This document shows positions 1 through 5,271 of a DNA stretch of 5,271 nt, piece after piece; the first letter of the stretch is position 1, and every line of letters begins with the position of its first letter. The notes under the pieces are model-generated. The model did not search any database, was not told where the DNA came from, and saw only the letters and a program-made list of their open reading frames with translations. The DNA is taken from contig WFRI01000044.1 of assembly GCA_015486615.1 (NCBI GenBank), positions 1 to 5,271 of the forward strand, read 5' to 3'. The DNA comes from Candidatus Omnitrophota bacterium. GTDB taxonomy: Bacteria; Omnitrophota; Gorgyraeia; Duberdicusellales; Duberdicusellaceae. Both the position numbers and the translations under genes were made by a program.

Positions 1-1324
1 GTGAGGAAGCAACCAAAAAAGGCTCAATACCCATATCTACCAAACGGGTAATGGCACCCACTGCATTATTAGTATGCAAAGTAGAAAAAATCATCTCTCC
101 GGTAAGGGAAGCCTTTATAGCAATATCAGCGGTTTCAGAATCGCGAATTTCGCCTACCATAATTATATCCGGAGACTGCCTTAGAACAGACCTTAAAGCA
201 GCAGAGAAGCTTAAACCTATTTCCGAATGCACCTGTATTTGAGTTATACCTTCTAATTGGTACTCAACCGGATCTTCTATAGTTATAATATGTTTGTCCG
301 GATGGTTCAAAGAATTAATTATAGAATAAAGGGTAGTAGATTTGCCGCTTCCGGTAGGCCCGGTAATCAAAATTATTCCAAAAGGTTTTTTAATGGCTTC
401 TTCAAACACCTTTTTAGGATATGGAGAAAAGCCCAGTTTGTCTAAACCGATAGAAAGGTTAGCCTTGTCTAAAGCCCTTAGGACAAACTTTTCGCCATAT
501 TTAGTCGGCAGAGAAGACACTCTAAAATCAACCTCCCTGCCCTGAATTTTTATTTTAAACCTGCCGTCTTGGGGAATTTTGGATTCTGTAATGTTCATAT
601 TAGACATTATTTTCAAGCGGGCAAGAATAGCATTCTGATTTTGCTTAGGGATGTCCAAAGCCTTATGCAAAACTCCGTCAATCCTATACCTAACCTGCAA
701 AACAGACTCTGCAGGCTCAATATGTATATCCGATGCCCTTCTGGCCAGTCCTTCATAAATAATCAAATTCACTATCTTAACTATTGGAGCTTTTTCACTT
801 TCGGCAACTAGATCATAGCCCTGAATAGAAACATCCTTATTCTCTACAACTTCTGTGTTTAAATCCGACTCTTCCATTATTGAAGAAATGCTTTCTTCTT
901 TATGGTATATTTTATTCAATCCGGCCATAATATTCTCTTCCTGTGAAAGAATAAGTTCTATATCTACATTTAATCTCATCCTTATATCGTCAAAAACTAT
1001 AACATCTAAAGGATTTGCAGTAGCCAAAGTAAGTACATTTTTTATTTTTGAGACAGGAAAGACTTTATACTTAAAAGCAATCTCTTCAGGTATAAAACCG
1101 GCATTCTCTTCAGGAAAAGAGAACTTGCTTATATCTAAATAAGGAATCTCTAAAACATTGGAAATAAGCACAAGAAAATCTTTCTCGCTAAGATTGCACT
1201 TGTCAATCAATATTGTCTTAATGTTTCCCTCCGAAGACAAAGATTGCTGCAAAGTACGGATTACGGCCCCATCTATGTTTTTCTCCTTACGCAAAGCCTC
1301 TATTATCCTTTCTTTCAGTCCCAT
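1..1324 (-). CDS. GspE/PilB-family assembly ATPase, second of tandem pair (3' end outside window)
   Basis: The reading frame is open from the ATG at 1324-1322 to the window edge, giving 441 residues. Aligned with its neighbour, about 130 C-terminal residues, including any zinc-binding cysteines, lie outside. It has a diverged MshEN-type N domain (about 1-142, with KYKVFPVSKIKNVLTLATANPLDVIVFDDIR typical of the second half), a linker, the N2 domain (ASDIHIEP 197-204, VRYRIDG 211-217, IPQDGRF 250-256), Walker A GPTGSGKS (322-329), Asp box ITIEDPVEYQL (347-357), Walker B SPDIIMVGEIRD (384-395, E392) and His box LTGEMIFSTLHT (407-418). The first His of the His box is Glu410. Against the upstream ATPase, residues 178-441 align without gaps at an offset of 5, and I count about 138 of 264 identities (roughly 52%), so this is an old paralogue. 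It starts 10 bases inside the upstream gene with GGGAGG nine bases before the ATG. It is an intact gene cut by the window, not a pseudogene. Confidence 0.93.
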   Translation of the reverse strand, partial: MGLKERIIEALRKEKNIDGAVIRTLQQSLSSEGNIKTILIDKCNLSEKDFLVLISNVLEIPYLDISKFSFPEENAGFIPEEIAFKYKVFPVSKIKNVLTLATANPLDVIVFDDIRMRLNVDIELILSQEENIMAGLNKIYHKEESISSIMEESDLNTEVVENKDVSIQGYDLVAESEKAPIVKIVNLIIYEGLARRASDIHIEPAESVLQVRYRIDGVLHKALDIPKQNQNAILARLKIMSNMNITESKIPQDGRFKIKIQGREVDFRVSSLPTKYGEKFVLRALDKANLSIGLDKLGFSPYPKKVFEEAIKKPFGIILITGPTGSGKSTTLYSIINSLNHPDKHIITIEDPVEYQLEGITQIQVHSEIGLSFSAALRSVLRQSPDIIMVGEIRDSETADIAIKASLTGEMIFSTLHTNNAVGAITRLVDMGIEPFLVASS

Positions 1325-3036
1325 GCCTGTCTGCCTCCCGCAACTCTTAAAACTTCCTCTAAAGAAGTCTCGCCCTGTAACAGTTTACTTACAGCATCAT
1401 CCAGAAAACTATGCATACCTTTTTCTCTGGCTTTTCTTTCCACCTCGCTTTCTGAAGCATTGTTTAGAATTAACTCTTTTATCTCTTCATCAAGCACCAA
1501 TAATTCACATATACCTATACGGCCTTTGTATCCGGAAAAAAAGCATTCCTTACAGCCTTTGGCTCTGTAAAACTTTGCTCCTTTGATCTTTTCTTTATTA
1601 ATACCCAGTGCCTGCAAAGCCTCAGGCATAGGAGAATACGGCTCTTTGCATTTATCACACAATTTCCTGACTAGCCTTTGGGCAATAACTCCGATTAAAG
1701 AAGAAGTAATAAGAAACGGTTCTACACCCATATTAATCAGTCTGACCACTGAGCCTACGGCAGTTGTAGTATGCAAAGTAGACAAGACTAAATGCCCGGT
1801 AAGAGCCGCTTTGATTGCAATATCCACAGTCTCTATATCCCTTATTTCGCCTACCATTATCACATCCGGGTCTTGACGTAGTATCGACCTTAAAGAAGAA
1901 GCGAAAGTGAGTCCGACTTCAGTATTAACATTAACCTGGTTTATGCCTTTTAATTCGTATTCAATAGGATCTTCAACAGTAATAATATTTTTAGCAGGAG
2001 AATAAATATAGTTCAGTATAGAATAAAGAGTAGTAGTTTTTCCTGACCCGGTAGGACCGCAGGCAATAATCATTCCGTAAGACTTGCCGGAAATGTCTTT
2101 TAATTTCTCAACTACCTCATCACTAAATCCCAAAGCAGATAAATCAGTAACAGCAGTTGATTTATCCAAAATCCTCAAACTGGCTTTTTCTCCAAGGATA
2201 GAAGGAACTATTGAAACACGAAAATCGACCTCCCGGCCGTGAATATTCATTCTAAACCTGCCGTCCTGAGGCAGACGATGTTCTGCTATATCCAAATTAG
2301 CCATAACCTTTATCCGGGAAACTACCAAGGAAAATACCCCTGCTGAAGGAGTGTCAGCCTCCTGCCAAATGCCGTCTATTTTATAACGTACACGTATTTT
2401 ACTACTTAAAGGTTCTATTAAAATATCCGAGGCTCCTTTTAGGACAGCACTGGATAAAATAAAATTCGCGGCCTTCACCACAGGGGCTTCTTCTATCGAT
2501 TTGACATCAAGATTTACAGAAACGGCATCTTTTTCTTCTTCTTTAACAACTTCTAAATCTGCATTGGCAACATCTTGAAGAATAGTTTCAATATTTTCTA
2601 TACTCTCCTGAATATAATATTTATTTACAGCGTCTTCTATATCTTTTTTGTAAGACAAAACAGGGGCTATTTCGCAGTTTGTAATTCTTTCTAAATCATC
2701 TATTAAAACTACATCCGGCGGGAGAGGAAAACTTACGGTCAAACTGTTGCCGACTTTACCAATGGGGACTATTTTATATTTTAAAGCATATTCACGAGGC
2801 AGTAAAGAAATGATTTCCTTAGGAATATTAATTTTAGCCAGGGGTATAACCGGCAGGCCTAAATCTTTGGCAAGAATGATAAAAAAATCCTTCTCACTTA
2901 TGTATCCCGAACTCGCCAAAACCTCAATAAACTGCTTTCCTGTATCTTCGCTTTCTTTTAATAATTTTTCTACTTTATCTTTCTCTATAATATTATTTTT
3001 TAAAATCGTATCGGCTATTTTTTCTTTATAATCCAT
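1315..3036 (-). CDS. GspE/PilB-family assembly ATPase (first of tandem pair)
   Basis: This complete 573-residue secretion ATPase would form a cytoplasmic hexamer at the base of a type IV pilus or type II secretion machine and drive subunit extrusion from the membrane. Its length is closer to PilB than to the shorter GspE. Domains in order: an MshEN-type N domain (about 1-142, motifs strongly degenerate), an acidic linker (143-180), the N2 domain (181-290, with ASDILIEP, RVRYKIDG and RLPQDGRF), and the RecA-like ATPase. The ATPase has Walker A GPTGSGKT (327-334), Asp box ITVEDPIEYEL (352-362), Walker B DPDVIMVGEIRD (389-400, catalytic E397) and His box LTGHLVLSTLHT (412-423). A tetracysteine zinc site follows (C460, C463, C495, C498). 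One normally conserved position is altered: Leu206 replaces His in the SDIHxEP motif. An in-frame TAG three codons upstream fixes the ATG, although the ribosome binding site abuts it. The end overlaps the second ATPase by 10 bases. No pilin or platform gene is present to separate PilB from GspE. Confidence 0.95.
   Translation of the reverse strand: MDYKEKIADTILKNNIIEKDKVEKLLKESEDTGKQFIEVLASSGYISEKDFFIILAKDLGLPVIPLAKINIPKEIISLLPREYALKYKIVPIGKVGNSLTVSFPLPPDVVLIDDLERITNCEIAPVLSYKKDIEDAVNKYYIQESIENIETILQDVANADLEVVKEEEKDAVSVNLDVKSIEEAPVVKAANFILSSAVLKGASDILIEPLSSKIRVRYKIDGIWQEADTPSAGVFSLVVSRIKVMANLDIAEHRLPQDGRFRMNIHGREVDFRVSIVPSILGEKASLRILDKSTAVTDLSALGFSDEVVEKLKDISGKSYGMIIACGPTGSGKTTTLYSILNYIYSPAKNIITVEDPIEYELKGINQVNVNTEVGLTFASSLRSILRQDPDVIMVGEIRDIETVDIAIKAALTGHLVLSTLHTTTAVGSVVRLINMGVEPFLITSSLIGVIAQRLVRKLCDKCKEPYSPMPEALQALGINKEKIKGAKFYRAKGCKECFFSGYKGRIGICELLVLDEEIKELILNNASESEVERKAREKGMHSFLDDAVSKLLQGETSLEEVLRVAGGRQAWD
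1334..1339 (-). promoter_or_regulatory. Ribosome binding site of the second ATPase
   Basis: The minus strand reads GGGAGG nine bases before the ATG at 1324. The site lies inside the last codons of the first ATPase and supports the start chosen for the second, which is not otherwise fixed by an intergenic space. Confidence 0.65.
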
Positions 3037-3044
3037 CTCCTTCT
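3037..3044 (-). promoter_or_regulatory. Ribosome binding site abutting the start codon of the first ATPase
   Basis: The minus strand reads AGAAGGAG immediately followed by ATG, so the spacing is zero instead of the usual 5-9 bases. An in-frame TAG three codons before the ATG rules out an upstream start, and no ATG, GTG or TTG occurs in frame in the first 28 codons, so the start cannot be moved to improve the spacing. The upstream MshEN gene stops only 15 bases before, so reinitiation may supplement direct initiation. Confidence 0.6.
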
Positions 3045-3051
3045 AAAAACA

Positions 3052-3495
3052 TCATTTCCCGTAATATTTCTCAATAGCTTTTTTAATATCGGAAATAGTG
3101 CTTATAAAAATCTGCACTACGCAATTTGTAAGATACTCTACATCTTCAACAGCATGGAAATTAAGAGGGTCCGCCATCGCTATCATTAAAGTGCTGCCTA
3201 TCTTATCCAGAGGCATCAAACAATACTGTTCTACTACCTGCCGGGGAATAATATTTATAACATCCGAATTGATTTCATAATTATCCAAAGGGATATAAGG
3301 AAAGCCATATTGTATAGACAAAGAATAAGCAATATCTTTTTCTTCGGCAAAACCCAGCTCAACAATTATTTCACCAATTAAGCCGCCCTTTTGTTTCTGA
3401 ACATTTAAGGCCTCTTCTAATTGAGAGGCAGTTATTACACCTCTTTCTATCAATAGTTCTCCCAAAGGCTTGTTAATTTTCTTCCTGGGATACAT
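3052..3495 (-). CDS. Stand-alone MshEN (GspE/PilB N-terminal-type) domain protein
   Basis: This 147-residue protein is one complete MshEN / T2SSE N-terminal domain with no ATPase attached. The domain normally sits at the N terminus of GspE/PilB/MshE ATPases, and in MshE it binds cyclic di-GMP. Two tandem 24-residue motifs are visible at residues 10-33 (LGELLIERGVITASQLEEAL core) and 39-62 (IGEIIVELGF core), separated by exactly five residues, the family spacing. The second subdomain follows (about 67-145), with PYIPL, IIPRQVVEQYCLMPL and the LMIAMADPLNFHAVEDVEYLT stretch ending in a KKAIEKYY helix. The Arg that normally opens each motif is Pro10 and Leu39, so classical c-di-GMP binding is doubtful, although the Gly and Gln positions (G12, G19, Q33, G41, G48, Q62) are kept. 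It starts 23 bases inside the upstream gene behind a good ribosome binding site and ends 15 bases before the first ATPase. An adaptor or regulatory subunit for the neighbouring ATPases is the inference. It is complete, not a broken ATPase: the stop is clean and the next gene has its own N domain. Confidence 0.9.
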   Translation of the reverse strand: MYPRKKINKPLGELLIERGVITASQLEEALNVQKQKGGLIGEIIVELGFAEEKDIAYSLSIQYGFPYIPLDNYEINSDVINIIPRQVVEQYCLMPLDKIGSTLMIAMADPLNFHAVEDVEYLTNCVVQIFISTISDIKKAIEKYYGK

Positions 3496-4825
3496 TTATT
3501 TCCTTCAACACTTTATTAAACAATTCACCAAAAGCACTGCCATCAATTGGAGCCTCCGCTACAGCGAATATTACTTTAATATCATTGAGAATATTATTTT
3601 GAGATATTTCTCTTTCTATGCTGGTTATTATCGTTTTGCCTTTAGATGTTATAAAACCCTTACTTTTATGAGGCATAACTACAGCAAAGGTATTATCTCC
3701 TATCCTGCCGGCTTTACTATCGTAATCTACGGATGAACTGATAATCTCAGCCGTTTTCTTAATAATCATTTCAATTTCTCTCAGGGAAACGCCCTCCCTG
3801 CAAGTAAGCCCTTTTAAAGAAATAGCCAATATCCCAGCCGGCTTATGCAGGTTATAAGACTTCTTCACTTCTTCCTCGGCTAATCTTTTGAAATATTCTG
3901 CCTGGTATAAACCAGTAAGCGGATCATTAGATTTCAGATCCTGAACTTTGCCGGCTAAGTCCTGATATTCCAAAAGCAAGGAAGCATCCCGGGCAAAAAC
4001 TTCTAAAGATTCTATATCTTCTAAAGCAAAAACTGCCTCTTTACTCCTATAGCCTATACCCATAAAGCCCCTGACCACTTTCTTAACCGCCAAAGGAACT
4101 AATACTACGCTTCCCAATCTTAACTCAGCGTTGACGAAATCCTGAAAATCAGTACTGTAAAAATGTCTGCCGTCTAATATCATATTCTGGCCGTTTTTAA
4201 TAAGCGGATGCAGGAAGACTTTTGAATAATCTACCTGTCCTAAATCCCAGTTTGCCCCTATTGTTGTCAAACAAGTAAAGACAGGTTCATCTTTCTTCTG
4301 CAGAAAAACAAAGATAACATCAACCTCTAAAATATTTTTAACCTTATTGGCTAAAAGGTCAAACGCTTCATTTATATTAAAGGAATCTGCTGCCAGTTCA
4401 TTAACCTGCAAAACAGCCGACAGGACAGATACTTTTCTTACCACTTCTTTGTTAAGCTGCTCTGTCCTCTGGCTGATTTCTTTCAACTGGTCAAAACTAA
4501 CTTTTACTTTATTAGACAAATTGTCAAATACAGAACCTAACAAATCAACCTCATTATGGGAATTCGCCATTCCTTTAAAATCCTCCTGAGGAGTATGCTG
4601 CTTTACTTTTTTAAAGACACCGCTTATAGAATTAATAATATCCGCTATAATCCACCATCCCAAAATAACATTTAAGACCATACCCGAAATAATATAAGCG
4701 GAGAACTGTTTATTAGAAACAGAATAAAGAAAAACCAATACGGGCAGGAATGAAATCAAAACAAAAGATATAAATAATTTCCTTTTTAGACTTACCTGAG
4801 ATAAAGAGACCACTTTAATCTTCAT
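3473..4825 (-). CDS. Membrane-anchored GAF protein with degenerate GGDEF domain
   Basis: This 450-residue signalling protein is predicted to sit in the inner membrane. Two hydrophobic segments, about residues 16-36 and 42-64, form a hairpin with almost no external loop, so there is no extracytoplasmic sensor domain. A HAMP-like linker follows (about 65-110, with NEVDLLGSVFDNLSNKV resembling the second HAMP helix), then a probable coiled coil (112-140), a GAF-like domain (about 143-290) and a GGDEF-family domain (about 295-445). The GGDEF domain is recognised by its DPLTGLY start at 301-307 and the RIGDNTFAVVMP stretch at 374-385. The signature reads GDNTF (376-380) instead of GGDEF, the usual Asn after DPLTGLY is Gln308, and the RxxD inhibitory site is replaced by DYDS (367-370). 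Diguanylate cyclase activity is therefore unlikely; a binding or scaffold role is the inference. Translation probably couples to the receiver gene (11-base overlap, no visible ribosome binding site). The 3' end overlaps the MshEN gene by 23 bases. Confidence 0.88.
   Translation of the reverse strand: MKIKVVSLSQVSLKRKLFISFVLISFLPVLVFLYSVSNKQFSAYIISGMVLNVILGWWIIADIINSISGVFKKVKQHTPQEDFKGMANSHNEVDLLGSVFDNLSNKVKVSFDQLKEISQRTEQLNKEVVRKVSVLSAVLQVNELAADSFNINEAFDLLANKVKNILEVDVIFVFLQKKDEPVFTCLTTIGANWDLGQVDYSKVFLHPLIKNGQNMILDGRHFYSTDFQDFVNAELRLGSVVLVPLAVKKVVRGFMGIGYRSKEAVFALEDIESLEVFARDASLLLEYQDLAGKVQDLKSNDPLTGLYQAEYFKRLAEEEVKKSYNLHKPAGILAISLKGLTCREGVSLREIEMIIKKTAEIISSSVDYDSKAGRIGDNTFAVVMPHKSKGFITSKGKTIITSIEREISQNNILNDIKVIFAVAEAPIDGSAFGELFNKVLKEINVSQEEN
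3500..3506 (-). promoter_or_regulatory. Ribosome binding site of the MshEN gene
   Basis: The minus strand reads GAAGGAA with five bases between the AGGA core and the ATG at 3495. It lies inside the end of the GAF/GGDEF-like gene and supports a start that gives a 23-base overlap, with the MshEN motif beginning at residue 10. Confidence 0.65.
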
Positions 4826-5207
4826 TTTTATCGCTGAGCGTTTTTACTGAAAGAATAGCCTTTATAGACTTTACGAACTCGGACCTGCTGCAAGGTTTGG
4901 TTATATAATGGTTTGTTTCTAAATTGTATCCCTGTTTTATTCTGTCTAACTCGCCAAAACCCGACAAAATCACCACCGGCAGACGGCTTTTCGCTTCCTG
5001 GCGCAGCCATCTCAAGATAGAAAAACCATCCTTACCAGGCATATTTATATCTAAAACCGCCAAATCTACTTTTCCAGATTTCAATATATCCCAAGCGTCA
5101 TCCCCATTACTGGCAAAAACAACCGAGAAACCGGCTACTTTAAGAGCCTGGCCGAAATACCGCCTTACTTCTTCTTCATCATCAGCCAAAAGTATTCTAT
5201 AGCCCAT
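4815..5207 (-). CDS. Stand-alone CheY-like response regulator receiver protein
   Basis: This 130-residue protein is a single receiver (REC) domain with no output domain, so it should act by phosphorylation-dependent protein-protein contact in the cytoplasm, as CheY-, PilG- or PilH-type proteins do. The canonical residues are all visible: the acidic pair D9/D10 in LLADDEE, the phosphoacceptor D53 in VLDINMPGKDG, S82 in ILSGF (the switch Ser/Thr position) and K104 in YITKP. The length is that of one receiver plus a short charged tail. The start is the only reasonable one: the next Met is residue 56 and a TAA stop lies in frame directly before the ATG. No clear Shine-Dalgarno sequence precedes it. 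It is the first gene of the cluster within the window, and its last 11 bases overlap the start of the GAF/GGDEF-like gene. No histidine kinase is present here, so the phosphodonor is unknown. The family call is firm; the target is inferred from context only. Confidence 0.95.
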   Translation of the reverse strand: MGYRILLADDEEEVRRYFGQALKVAGFSVVFASNGDDAWDILKSGKVDLAVLDINMPGKDGFSILRWLRQEAKSRLPVVILSGFGELDRIKQGYNLETNHYITKPCSRSEFVKSIKAILSVKTLSDKNED

Positions 5208-5271
5208 TTATAGTTAAGTTTTTACTGCTGCTTTATTATTAGTCATTCTTATATACATAAATATCTCATAA
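5208..5271 (-). other. AT-rich non-coding leader upstream of the receiver gene
   Basis: These 64 bases are very AT-rich on the coding (minus) strand and carry a TAA in frame directly before the receiver start. Several TATAAT-like strings occur (for example TATAAG and TAATAA), but none is paired with a convincing -35 box at proper spacing, and no Shine-Dalgarno sequence is visible. It may hold the operon promoter or may be a short spacer after a further upstream gene; the window ends too soon to tell. Confidence 0.3.

Noticed and set aside
1..1324. Possibility that the second ATPase is a truncated or broken gene
   Set aside because: The frame is open with all motifs intact up to the first base of the window; the missing C terminus is due to the window edge.
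1158..1586. Plus-strand open frames, the longest 142 codons, lying opposite the ATPases
   Set aside because: They are antisense to well-supported genes with clear domain motifs, their translations show no recognisable motif, and they overlap one another in different frames.
3037..3051. Terminator or regulatory hairpin between the MshEN gene and the first ATPase
   Set aside because: Fifteen bases, eight of them a ribosome binding site, leave no room for a stem-loop, and no inverted repeat is seen.
3052..3495. Possibility that the MshEN gene is the frameshifted N terminus of the first ATPase
   Set aside because: The first ATPase has its own complete N domain and start, and the small gene has its own ribosome binding site, full domain and clean TGA stop.
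4828..5010. A 60-codon minus-strand frame inside the receiver gene
   Set aside because: It is a shadow frame within a canonical receiver domain and has no ribosome binding site or domain features.
5208..5271. Candidate sigma-70 promoter in the AT-rich leader
   Set aside because: Several -10-like strings occur by composition alone and no convincing -35 box stands at 16-18 bases from any of them.
1..5271. Mobile element, CRISPR array, tRNA or rRNA gene
   Set aside because: No direct-repeat array, terminal inverted repeats, transposase motifs or RNA gene signatures are visible; almost the whole window is coding on one strand.

Overview
The window is a tightly packed, AT-rich bacterial gene cluster. 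All five recognisable genes read on the minus strand, from about 5207 down past position 1. Only two stretches lie outside genes: 15 bases at 3037-3051 and 64 bases at 5208-5271. The content is the cytoplasmic motor and signalling end of a type IV pilus / type II secretion-like machine. The organism is a bacterium that builds such a machine. The low GC, overlapping genes and tandem GspE/PilB paralogues would suit an uncultured lineage such as Omnitrophota or Elusimicrobiota, but this is a weak inference and nothing in the window fixes the taxon.

In transcription order: (1) 5207-4815, a stand-alone CheY-like receiver with all canonical phosphorylation residues. (2) 4825-3473, a membrane-anchored protein with two membrane segments, a HAMP-like linker, a GAF domain and a GGDEF-family domain whose signature has decayed to GDNTF. 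(3) 3495-3052, a free-standing MshEN domain of 147 residues with no ATPase attached. (4) 3036-1315, a complete 573-residue GspE/PilB-type assembly ATPase. (5) 1324-1, a second, paralogous assembly ATPase that starts inside the end of the first and runs off the left edge after 441 residues. Overlaps of 11, 23 and 10 bases, and one gap of 15 bases, argue for one translationally coupled operon.

A plausible joint role is that the receiver and the GAF/GGDEF-like membrane protein pass a signal to the pilus or secretion motor, with the small MshEN protein as adaptor and one or both ATPases powering fibre assembly. The most notable point is that the operon has the parts list of a cyclic-di-GMP-controlled motor, yet the key nucleotide-handling residues are altered in each part: the GGDEF signature, its product-binding site, and the leading arginines of the MshEN motifs in all three MshEN-type domains. 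The two ATPases also each lose a different, normally well conserved histidine. Whether this marks a repurposed protein-interaction relay or a c-di-GMP module with an unusual ligand cannot be settled from sequence alone. No mobile element, RNA gene, CRISPR array or convincing terminator was found.
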